Origin: JACDDK01 sp041747155
GTDB taxonomy: Bacteria; Actinomycetota; Rubrobacteria; Rubrobacterales; Rubrobacteraceae
Length of the DNA stretch: 29,967 bases
Direction of reading: 5' to 3'
Assembly: GCA_041747155.1 (NCBI GenBank)
Contig: JBGTFQ010000006.1
Coordinates: forward strand, 1-29,967
Shown: positions 22,715 to 29,092 of the stretch, one piece after another
How positions within the stretch are numbered: position 1 is the first letter of the stretch
How the letters are laid out: every line of letters begins with the position of its first letter
Position numbers and translations under genes: made by a program
Notes under the pieces: generated by a model
The model's database searches: none
The model's input: the letters and a program-made list of their open reading frames with translations, nothing else
Told to the model about the DNA's origin: nothing

Positions 22715-24163
22715 GTGGAGAATATACCGAGTGCCAGTTACAGCATGACCTTGAGGGTAGAGTTTCCTCACGCTAGCGGTGCTCTTGGCAGCATCCTGAT
22801 GTCAGTTGGGGAGGCCGGGGGTCTTGTAGGCGCGGTCGATATCGTGCGTATGCGGGATGGGCTCACGATCCGGGACATCACCGTCAACAGCCGGAACTCT
22901 GAGCACGGGCGCAAGATCGTCGACGCTGTAGAGGAACTTCCGGACACTCGTGTAATAAACGTCTCCGACCGGACGTTTCTCATGCACCTCGGCGGCAAGA
23001 TCGAGATTCGTTCCAAACAGCAGATCCGGACCCGCGACGACCTCTCGATGGTGTATACGCCGGGTGTGGCTCGTGTCTGTCGGGCCATCGCCGAAGACCC
23101 CGAACGGGCCTTCAACCTCACCATAAAACGGAACACCGTCGCCGTGGTGACCGACGGGACGGCTGTACTGGGGCTCGGAGATATCGGGCCGGAGGCTGCG
23201 ATGCCCGTTATGGAGGGGAAGGCCGCGCTCTTCAAGCAGTTCGCCGATGTCGACGCTTTCCCGATCTGCCTAGATACGACCGACACCGATGAGATCGTGG
23301 AGACCGTAAAACGGATCGCGCCGGGATTCGGCGGTATAAACCTCGAAGATATCTCCGCCCCCCGATGCTTCGAGGTCGAGCGGCGCCTGAAGGAAGAGCT
23401 TGAAATTCCCGTCTTCCACGACGATCAGCACGGGACTGCGGTAGTCGTGCTCGCTTCACTTATCAACGCGCTCAAGGTTGTGGGGAAGAACATGGAGGAT
23501 CTGCGCGTGGTGATCTGCGGCGTTGGGGCGGCGGGTGTGGCGTGCGCCAAGATCATCATGGCTGCTGGGGTACGGGATCTGATCGGCGTGGACATCCACG
23601 GTATCGTCCACCAAGGCCGCGAACAGACCGACACCTCCAACGGCTGGTTCGCCGAGAACACTAACCCAGAAGGCCGTTCCGGGGATCTCGCCGCAGGTGT
23701 CACAGGTGCGGATCTCTTCGTGGGCGTATCGGCCCCTGGGGTACTAAAGGTCGAGCATCTGGATCTCATGGCCAAAGATCCCATAGTATTCGCGATGGCG
23801 AATCCCGAGCCTGAGATACACCCGGAGATCGCGATGGGCAAGGTTCGTATAATGGCGACCGGTCGAAGCGACTACCCGAACCAGATCAACAACGTTCTCT
23901 GCTTCCCCGGTATCTTCCGAGGAGCCCTGGATATCCGAGCCCGCGAGATCGACGAACCGATGAAGCTCGCCGCTGCCGAAGCTATGGCTGCCGCGATCCC
24001 CGAAGAGGAACTGGTCGAGGACTACATAATCCCAAGCGTCTTCGACGAACGAGTAGCCCCCGCCGTTGCCGAAGCCGTTGCCGAAGCCGGAAAGAAGAGC
24101 GGCTCGGCCCGGCGTATTGGACAGCAGTCGGAGGTCAGCATGATTGGCCCGCAAGCCTTCTGA
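22715..24163 (+). CDS. NAD(P)-dependent malic enzyme with N-terminal ACT domain
   Basis: A 482-residue oxidoreductase that converts malate to pyruvate and CO2 with reduction of NAD(P). Residues ~6-85 form an ACT-type ligand-binding domain (YSMTLRVEFPHASGALGSIL), suggesting control by a small molecule. The catalytic part starts at VYTPGVARVCRAI. It shows TDGTAVLGLGDIGPEAAMPVMEGK, DAFPICLDTTD, GGINLEDISAPRCFEVE and VFHDDQHGTAVVVLA, the metal and malate sites. The Rossmann motif is VVICGVGAAGVACAK, and FAMANPEPEI is also conserved. The GTG start has GAGAGG upstream. Bacterial short malic enzymes are often 390-480 residues, so the length fits. The cofactor preference (NAD or NADP) is not decided. 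Confidence 0.95.
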   Translation: MENIPSASYSMTLRVEFPHASGALGSILMSVGEAGGLVGAVDIVRMRDGLTIRDITVNSRNSEHGRKIVDAVEELPDTRVINVSDRTFLMHLGGKIEIRSKQQIRTRDDLSMVYTPGVARVCRAIAEDPERAFNLTIKRNTVAVVTDGTAVLGLGDIGPEAAMPVMEGKAALFKQFADVDAFPICLDTTDTDEIVETVKRIAPGFGGINLEDISAPRCFEVERRLKEELEIPVFHDDQHGTAVVVLASLINALKVVGKNMEDLRVVICGVGAAGVACAKIIMAAGVRDLIGVDIHGIVHQGREQTDTSNGWFAENTNPEGRSGDLAAGVTGADLFVGVSAPGVLKVEHLDLMAKDPIVFAMANPEPEIHPEIAMGKVRIMATGRSDYPNQINNVLCFPGIFRGALDIRAREIDEPMKLAAAEAMAAAIPEEELVEDYIIPSVFDERVAPAVAEAVAEAGKKSGSARRIGQQSEVSMIGPQAF

Positions 24164-24170
24164 TTCTCTA

Positions 24171-24200
24171 GCTAACGGCTGGTAGCCTTCAGCCGCTAGC
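24171..24200 (+). terminator. Strong hairpin after the malic enzyme gene
   Basis: Arms 24171-24181 (GCTAACGGCTG) and 24190-24200 (CAGCCGCTAGC) pair over 11 bases with one mismatch and an 8-base loop. It starts 8 bases after the stop codon. No T-tract follows, so this may be an intrinsic terminator of the T-poor kind or a 3' stabilising hairpin. Confidence 0.5.
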
Positions 24201-24284
24201 ACATTGGAAAAGCCTGAATAGTCAACTGGCTGACGAGCTGAGATGCTCTACAATCCAACGGAGCGCTCTGTTTGAGAAAGGCTC

Positions 24285-24290
24285 TAAAAT
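24285..24290 (+). promoter_or_regulatory. -10 element of the ferredoxin-like gene
   Basis: TAAAAT matches the -10 consensus at five of six positions and ends 6 bases before GTG 24297. No clear -35 is seen. The spacing suggests transcription starts at the GTG itself. Confidence 0.4.
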
Positions 24291-24296
24291 ACACTC

Positions 24297-24590
24297 GTGG
24301 AGAGCATGTCGAAAATCTTTGTCTGCGCTACCTCTGGCGAAGGACGCTGTGGAGCTAAAGGTGGCGGCGCACTCCTCGACGCCTTCAAAGATGAAGTGGA
24401 GCGCCAAGGACTCTCCTCGTCAACCGTACTCCAAAACGCCTGCATCCGCCGCCACGACGAAGGGCCGATTGTTTTCATCTTTCCAGAAGACATCGTATAT
24501 ACACACGTGCGTGCGGAAGATGTTCCAGGGATAGTCGAGCGGCACTTGGCGGTAGGCTCCGCCGGTAGATCCAGATCAGGCCGACTCTGA
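24297..24590 (+). CDS. Thioredoxin-like [2Fe-2S] ferredoxin with a Cys3-His1 ligand set
   Basis: A 97-residue cytoplasmic protein of the thioredoxin-fold ferredoxin family, related to NuoE C-terminal domains and Aquifex Fd4. The family layout is clear: SKIFVCATSGEGRCGAKGG, the second cysteine-loop region, then EGPIVFIFPEDIVYTHV and EDVPGIVERHLAVG. Expected ligands are four Cys. Here Cys10, Cys18 and Cys49 are present, but the fourth reads His53 in ACIRRHDEGP instead of the usual CxxxC. It may carry a [2Fe-2S] centre with one histidine ligand, or none at all. The GTG start is likely leaderless; ATG 24306 is an alternative. Its last 15 bases overlap the end of the convergent NDH-2-like gene. 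Confidence 0.85.
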   Translation: MESMSKIFVCATSGEGRCGAKGGGALLDAFKDEVERQGLSSSTVLQNACIRRHDEGPIVFIFPEDIVYTHVRAEDVPGIVERHLAVGSAGRSRSGRL

Positions 24591-25841
24591 CTTTTCGCCG
24601 ACGCTTCCGAATCCCACACGGCCTAGAGTGCGCTCCATAGCCCAGTCGGCTCCGGTTAGAAGTCGGTCGCGGCGGCTCTTCATGTAGTAGAGGAAGATGC
24701 TTCGGTAGAGTGCTTGAGCAGCTGGACCGCGAAGTTTGAGGCCCACCGCATCGGCTACCGCGCTCTCGGGGCCGAGGCTGACGACGTAACCCCGATCAAA
24801 GTACCGAAAGGGGGGACGACCCCGACGACTGCTCGCGCCACGAGTTCGACGTTGGAGATCCCGCGCCACCCACGGACCCTGCTGCACGGCGACCGAAGCG
24901 GTTGGAGGCAGTACGCCAAGCTTCTCGTGAGTGTACGCGCCGCCGTCGCCGATCACGTAGATGTTGGGGTGATCTGGCATCGTGAGGTGTTCGTCCACGA
25001 AAGCTCTCCCGGAAGCCTCGTGCTCGCCAGGCAACTCGCGAATGAGTGGTGCGGCCTGAACTCCCGCCGCCCAAATCCTTATACCGGCGGTCAACTGCTC
25101 GCCATTCGTTGTTAGTTCTGTCTCTGTTGCTTGCTCCACCTCGGAGTTAAGCCGGACTTCCACACCGAGGTCCGAGAGTGTTTTTTGAGCCACGGTGTCG
25201 AAGTATGGATCAAGCCATCCCATCAAGCGATCTGAGGCTTCCAGAAGTACGATCCGGGGCGACTCGGAAGGTCGTCGAGGTGTCCGTTTTCTAAGGTAAT
25301 CAAAGAGCGCCGCGACTTCGCCCGCGAGTTCCACGCCCGTCGCACCGCCGCCGACTATCGCCACGGTGAGGGTGCCGGGCGATGGTTTGCCGGAACGAGA
25401 GGTGGCGTTCGTCCAGGCTTTGTTTAGTTCCGAGCGGATTGTTAGTGCATCGTCGATGCTCCAGAAATTTTGAAGGTGATCCTTCAGGGGTTTGGGTGGC
25501 GGAGTCGCGATGCTACCGGCGGTTAGGATCAGGTACTCGTAGTGAACTTCGCCGCTAGTCGTCTGAAGTATCTTGTTTTCTGTATCGACGCTCTGGACTT
25601 CGGCTTGCAGAAACGCGCATTTTCCTTTGCAGAGAGGTACGATGGGTGATGAGACGCTGTCCGGGTGTACGCGACCTACGGCGACTTCATGTGCTAGAGG
25701 AATAAAAGGAAAGTGTGAAGTGCGGTCGATCAGAAGTGTCTCACCTCTGAGAGAGAATGGCAGATTACGGATAAGCGACGCACCCGCAAAGCCCGCGCCT
25801 ACGACGACGATCTTGGCGGTTCGTTTGCTGTTACGGTCCAT
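24576..25841 (-). CDS. Second type II NADH dehydrogenase-like flavoprotein
   Basis: A 421-residue FAD/NAD(P)-binding oxidoreductase, related in layout to the one at 6095 but with a different N-terminus. FAD-binding GAGFAG is at residues 15-20, the NAD-binding VGGGATGVELAGE near 163, and the second FAD contact YVIGDGGAY near 295. The C-terminal region (ALYRSIFLYYMKSRRDRLL) is amphipathic and could hold the enzyme to the membrane, as in NDH-2. Sulfide:quinone reductase is an alternative, but the paired redox cysteines are not apparent. ATG 25841 is chosen because AAAGGAG lies just upstream; longer frames run to 25886. It overlaps tail to tail with the ferredoxin-like gene and diverges from the gene at 26035. 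Confidence 0.86.
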   Translation of the reverse strand: MDRNSKRTAKIVVVGAGFAGASLIRNLPFSLRGETLLIDRTSHFPFIPLAHEVAVGRVHPDSVSSPIVPLCKGKCAFLQAEVQSVDTENKILQTTSGEVHYEYLILTAGSIATPPPKPLKDHLQNFWSIDDALTIRSELNKAWTNATSRSGKPSPGTLTVAIVGGGATGVELAGEVAALFDYLRKRTPRRPSESPRIVLLEASDRLMGWLDPYFDTVAQKTLSDLGVEVRLNSEVEQATETELTTNGEQLTAGIRIWAAGVQAAPLIRELPGEHEASGRAFVDEHLTMPDHPNIYVIGDGGAYTHEKLGVLPPTASVAVQQGPWVARDLQRRTRGASSRRGRPPFRYFDRGYVVSLGPESAVADAVGLKLRGPAAQALYRSIFLYYMKSRRDRLLTGADWAMERTLGRVGFGSVGEKSESA

Positions 25842-25920
25842 CCTGCTCCTTTCGACGTGATCTGAGGTCGAGTATACGTTACCCAAATCCGGCGGAATCC
25901 AAGATCACGACGATCCAGAC

Positions 25921-25949
25921 TTTACAAAATACGTGCTTTTCCGTACACT
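25921..25949 (+). promoter_or_regulatory. Good housekeeping-type promoter for the 26035 gene
   Basis: TTTACA (25921-25926, five of six) and TACACT (25944-25949, four of six) are exactly 17 bases apart. The start of transcription would be near 25956, just before a strong hairpin. Confidence 0.5.
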
Positions 25950-25961
25950 CTATGGACTGTT

Positions 25962-25979
25962 AGAAGCTGGGGAGCTTCT
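25962..25979 (+). promoter_or_regulatory. Perfect 7-bp hairpin with GGGG loop in the 26035 leader
   Basis: AGAAGCT (25962-25968) and AGCTTCT (25973-25979) are perfect arms around GGGG. The hairpin would lie at the very 5' end of the mRNA and about 55 bases before the GTG start at 26035. It could protect the mRNA 5' end, act as an RNA regulator, or be a DNA operator downstream of the promoter. Confidence 0.5.
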
Positions 25980-26034
25980 GATGGGCGAAAGGGGAAAGAA
26001 CAAGAGTTCATCACGAGGCTAGAAAGGGGCCAAT

Positions 26035-26358
26035 GTGACGGAAGAGTTATTAGAGACCACGGAGATCGCTCCGGGGCTCATAGTAAGGCATACCAACAGA
26101 CGTCTGGGAAGACTGGAACCATGCGAAGCGTGTGAGCGTTTGATCTCGGGCGGCATCTCGTTCGCGGAGTTCGTGGATCAAGTCGGCGACGGCTACCGCG
26201 AGTTGCTCGATTTCATGATGGACCAAGACCTGCACCCCGGTCGACGGGAAGAGGTGATCTTCTGCATCGAGTGCTACTGCGAGGATGCGCGCACCCGGTT
26301 GGTTCTTCGTTCGCAATTGGATCAACTCTACGAAAAGGAACGTTTGGGCGCGTACTAG
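26035..26358 (+). CDS. Small cysteine-motif protein of unknown function
   Basis: An unrecognised 107-residue soluble, acidic protein. Its main feature is a pair of cysteine clusters: CEAC at 30-33 and CIECYC at 77-82, separated by a helical, acidic stretch. Such CxxC pairs usually bind zinc, less often an iron-sulfur centre. The C-terminus is a charged helix (RLVLRSQLDQLYEKERLG). GTG 26035 has AAAGGGG about 5 bases upstream. It has its own promoter and leader hairpin and diverges from a flavoprotein gene. The next gene on the same strand encodes a small membrane protein. A role as a small regulator or redox adaptor is only a guess. Confidence 0.72.
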   Translation: MTEELLETTEIAPGLIVRHTNRRLGRLEPCEACERLISGGISFAEFVDQVGDGYRELLDFMMDQDLHPGRREEVIFCIECYCEDARTRLVLRSQLDQLYEKERLGAY

Positions 26359-26395
26359 AGCTCTGTGTCGGATACATCGACGGTGAATGGGTACA

Positions 26396-26431
26396 ATGTT
26401 CGTGCGGTTCGAGAATGGTCCGCATGAACAT
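26396..26431 (+). promoter_or_regulatory. Large 12-bp stem-loop upstream of the small membrane protein
   Basis: Arms at 26396-26407 (ATGTTCGTGCGG) and 26420-26431 (CCGCATGAACAT) pair over 12 bases with one G-U pair and a 12-base loop. Outer bases offer a further stem, CGGTG (26381-26385) with CACCG (26436-26440), or TGTCGG (26366-26371) with CCGACA (26438-26443). The ribosome site AAGGAG (26445-26450) comes directly after. It could be a terminator for the 26035 gene, an RNA thermometer or switch, or a DNA operator. Confidence 0.55.
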
Positions 26432-26458
26432 CGTACACCGACAGAAGGAGTAGCCGCG

Positions 26459-26680
26459 ATGGACGACGAAATGCAGAAGAGGCTCATCACGATTCTCTCC
26501 AGCGTAATAGCGTATTTCCTGGCGAGCAAACTGGCCGATAGGCTAATAGTCGAGCCTGAAGTCCGGGGAGTGAAGGACGACGTGAAGGAAGCCATGATAA
26601 AGGCAAGCTTCTCACTGGCTTCGACCGTGGCCGCCTCGTTCGTTATTCGTCGGATCGTCGGAAGCCGGTGGGGCTCCTGA
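26459..26680 (+). CDS. Small membrane protein, 73 residues
   Basis: An unrecognised protein of 73 residues. Residues ~9-26 (LITILSSVIAYFLASKLADR) and ~47-62 (SFSLASTVAASFVIRRIVG) are hydrophobic, with a charged middle (EPEVRGVKDDVKEAM), suggesting a two-helix hairpin with both ends basic. ATG 26459 has AAGGAG at 8-base spacing. The same frame extends to ATG 26387, but that part overlaps the stem-loop and has no ribosome site, so I reject it. Position between the cysteine-motif protein and the membrane-anchored hydrolase, all on one strand, may reflect a shared function. Confidence 0.68.
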   Translation: MDDEMQKRLITILSSVIAYFLASKLADRLIVEPEVRGVKDDVKEAMIKASFSLASTVAASFVIRRIVGSRWGS

Positions 26681-26705
26681 GCCAATCCGTCGGTCTTTCG
26701 AGGGC

Positions 26706-26734
26706 GTGATAGCGACGTCCAGGTAGGATATTAT
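26706..26734 (+). promoter_or_regulatory. Promoter of the hydrolase gene, leaderless layout
   Basis: GTGATA (26706-26711) and TATTAT (26729-26734) are 17 bases apart. The -10 matches consensus at five of six positions and ends 7 bases before ATG 26742, which has no Shine-Dalgarno. Confidence 0.45.
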
Positions 26735-26741
26735 TGAGATC

Positions 26742-28358
26742 ATGATTACTTTTCTTATTATTCTGTTGTTGATCGTGGGCATTCTATTGGCGGCTTCCGT
26801 CGCTCTTGGAAGGCAGTCCGTCGAGGTCGAAAGTGCTCGGGACACCGAGTATCTTGAGCTTGATGGGGTCTGGATCCGCTACCGGGTCATCGGCGGTGGA
26901 CCACCCGTTCTTCTGGTTCATGGGTGGTTGTCATCATCCGGCGTCTGGGATAGCCTCGAAGGACGACTGGCCCAACGCTTCACCGTCTACAGCCTGGACC
27001 TCACAGGTTTCGGGGAGTCGGATAAACCGCTCTCCGGCTACGGAGTCCGCAACGGTAGTCGATTGCTGTACGCTTTCTGCGCCCACTTTGGCCTCACGCG
27101 CACCAGCGTCGTCGCTCACGACCTCGGCGGAAACATGGCCGTAAAGCTCGCGGCGGACCACCCGGATGTTGTTGGCAATCTAATCCTAGTAGCCGTACCT
27201 GCTAACGAAGAGCAGATCGACCTTCCAACCCCCCTGTGGCTCGCTACGCTTCCGGTCGTAGGACCATTGTTCTACGCCCTTGGCCGCTCAGTCCGGCCCG
27301 TGCGGGAGATGTGGATGAAGTCCTTTGTCTCCGAGCCCGAAGACCTTCCAGAGGACGTAGTAGAAGACGCAGCGCAGTCTACGCCCGCCGCTGTTCGGTC
27401 CAGTCTCAATACGACGCGGCGTGAGATCTCCGGCGGTCGTCTAGCTCGGCAAGCCCGCATACTGAAAGGTCCAATGTTCCTTATAGCCGGAGAAGAGGAC
27501 CAGATAGTAGACCCTCAATCAGTCGGGACATGGTCTGGCATAGCCGATAAAGCCGAAGTAGCACTGATCGAACAATGCGGTCATCTCCCAATGCTCGAAC
27601 GCCCGAGCGAATTCAACGCCCACGTTCTCGCTTTCCTAACCGGCGATGCTAGATACCTGGATCTCATCGAACGCCCAGCCCCCGAAGACGACGAACACGC
27701 CGAAGAAGAGTACGCCGAAGAAGATCACCGGGACGAAGAGCATCGAGACGAGGAATTTGACGATGACGAGCGGATATCTGTTCAGCGCATGGATCGCGAT
27801 ACTGGGGATCGGAATGAGTTCGAGGATGAGCCTGTCTGGCGGGAAGCCCGCGACGAGCAGGAGCCCATCACCGACGAGCAGCCCCTGAGAGGGCCTGTAA
27901 AGGAGCCGAGAGAAGAACCGATAGGGGAGCCGGACTACGAGTCACGGACTATCCGACGGAGCCGATCGTTTGATCCGCAACCGCCCGAGAATGAAGACGA
28001 GACCAGAGACCTATCCTCCTCACTCGAAGAAGACGATGCACCGGTAGTTCGTCACAAGCGGCGTGGCGAGTACGTTCGGGACGATGCTCCGGAAGAGTCA
28101 AACGATGATCGATCTTCAGATTTAGACTCTGAAGATTTCGAGAACGGTTCCACACGAGGCGAGCGTGAGCCGTTCGAGCGGGGATCATTGGGTGGGGGGT
28201 TTATCCCCGAGCTACCCGACGACCTCTTCGAGTGGTCCAGCAGTCGCCGCGAGAACCCGTCGAGTTCTAGGCGGAGGGACACGAACCCGGATCGCACCGA
28301 GCGACCCCCGCTTGAGGACGACGAACCAGATGACCCGCCGGAGCAGCCCCGGCCTTGA
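26742..28358 (+). CDS. Membrane-anchored alpha/beta hydrolase with long acidic disordered tail
   Basis: A 538-residue protein in three parts. Residues 1-23 form a hydrophobic N-terminal anchor. Residues ~36-305 are an alpha/beta hydrolase: oxyanion HG at 60-61, nucleophile elbow VVAHDLGGNMA with Asp127, acid Asp253 in GEEDQIVDP, and His281 in QCGHLPMLERP. An Asp nucleophile is the mark of epoxide hydrolases and haloalkane or haloacetate dehalogenases, rather than esterases. Residues ~313-538 are highly charged and low-complexity, rich in Asp, Glu, Arg, Ser and Pro, beginning with runs such as EEEYAEEDHRDEEHRDEEFDD, and should be disordered. The tail is unusual for this enzyme class. No frameshift is needed to join the parts. 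The side of the membrane on which it acts is not clear. Confidence 0.85.
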   Translation: MITFLIILLLIVGILLAASVALGRQSVEVESARDTEYLELDGVWIRYRVIGGGPPVLLVHGWLSSSGVWDSLEGRLAQRFTVYSLDLTGFGESDKPLSGYGVRNGSRLLYAFCAHFGLTRTSVVAHDLGGNMAVKLAADHPDVVGNLILVAVPANEEQIDLPTPLWLATLPVVGPLFYALGRSVRPVREMWMKSFVSEPEDLPEDVVEDAAQSTPAAVRSSLNTTRREISGGRLARQARILKGPMFLIAGEEDQIVDPQSVGTWSGIADKAEVALIEQCGHLPMLERPSEFNAHVLAFLTGDARYLDLIERPAPEDDEHAEEEYAEEDHRDEEHRDEEFDDDERISVQRMDRDTGDRNEFEDEPVWREARDEQEPITDEQPLRGPVKEPREEPIGEPDYESRTIRRSRSFDPQPPENEDETRDLSSSLEEDDAPVVRHKRRGEYVRDDAPEESNDDRSSDLDSEDFENGSTRGEREPFERGSLGGGFIPELPDDLFEWSSSRRENPSSSRRRDTNPDRTERPPLEDDEPDDPPEQPRP

Positions 28359-28389
28359 TCAAGCTAATCGTCTGACAAGCTTCACATTC

Positions 28390-29004
28390 TCACAGAGTTT
28401 TGCGGAGGTAGATCCACTCTTTTATATCCAGGAAGTATCCCGTCATGCGCGACCGTTGACGGTATACTTCCTCGTATCCGGCTGATTCGTAGAGTTTGAG
28501 CGCGGCCACGTTGATCCCACTGACGTGAAGACCGACGGTCTCTTTACCGGCGTCGCGACCTAGCATTTCGGCGGCTGAGAGGAGGCTTTTTCCGAGGCCC
28601 AAACCCTGGGATTCTGGAGTTACTACGAGCCGCTCTATGTAGGCTTCCGAAGCCGGAGCTGTATAGCGCGGGTATGAGAGTAGCGTCGTCGCCCAGAGAG
28701 CGCGCGGCATACCGAGGTGTTTGGTAAGTGTTCGCCAGAGTCCTCGTGCCATCACATCCTCGCGGGATTCGGAGGTGCGGATGCCCACGCTGGCTACTAT
28801 ATCCGAGGCTGATTCCGCCACGAGGGTTTGCACGCCCCCGGAGACGTGTTCTAGTTGGATCCACTTCTCCATGATCTTTACGGAGGCATCCATGCGACCG
28901 CCAAATACGGGTCGAAACTTGTCCAGAAAACCCTCGACAACGAGGCCCGCCACGATGGGGTCGTCCCCCGATTTAGTCAGTCGAATGGTGAATTGCTGGT
29001 GCAT
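28390..29004 (-). CDS. GNAT-family N-acetyltransferase
   Basis: A 204-residue acetyltransferase that should use acetyl-CoA to modify an amine on a small molecule or protein. The core is in the C-terminal half: AYIERLVVTPESQGLGLGKSLL holds strand 4 and the pyrophosphate-binding QGLGLGK loop, and GLHVSGINVAALKLYESAGYEEV is the typical C-terminal motif. The N-terminal ~110 residues hold a GFLDKFRPVFGG segment and a helical region seen in some actinobacterial members. The ATG has no ribosome site, and TACGAT lies 9 bases upstream. The substrate is unknown. It diverges from the DUF2254 gene and converges with the hydrolase gene. Confidence 0.87.
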   Translation of the reverse strand: MHQQFTIRLTKSGDDPIVAGLVVEGFLDKFRPVFGGRMDASVKIMEKWIQLEHVSGGVQTLVAESASDIVASVGIRTSESREDVMARGLWRTLTKHLGMPRALWATTLLSYPRYTAPASEAYIERLVVTPESQGLGLGKSLLSAAEMLGRDAGKETVGLHVSGINVAALKLYESAGYEEVYRQRSRMTGYFLDIKEWIYLRKTL

Positions 29005-29076
29005 AGTCGAGCAATCGTATCAGACGGTGACCGGCGCAAGGTGGGTTCGGAAAGTATCTGCGCGGGCGGCTCGGTC

Positions 29077-29085
29077 TGCTAGACT
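29077..29085 (+). promoter_or_regulatory. Extended -10 element before the DUF2254 gene
   Basis: TGC immediately before TAGACT makes an extended -10 (29077-29085). It ends 7 bases before ATG 29093, which has no good ribosome site (only a CGGA). No -35 is evident, as often with extended -10 sites. Confidence 0.4.
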
Positions 29086-29092
29086 CCCCGGA

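Noticed and set aside
22399..22776. Plus-strand frame bridging the 152-residue unknown gene and the malic enzyme start
   Set aside because: Overlaps both genes in another phase, and its composition does not look like protein under selection.
26387..26458. Longer form of the small membrane protein starting at ATG 26387
   Set aside because: The extension overlaps the stem-loop, lacks a ribosome site and has no domain; ATG 26459 has a well-spaced AAGGAG.
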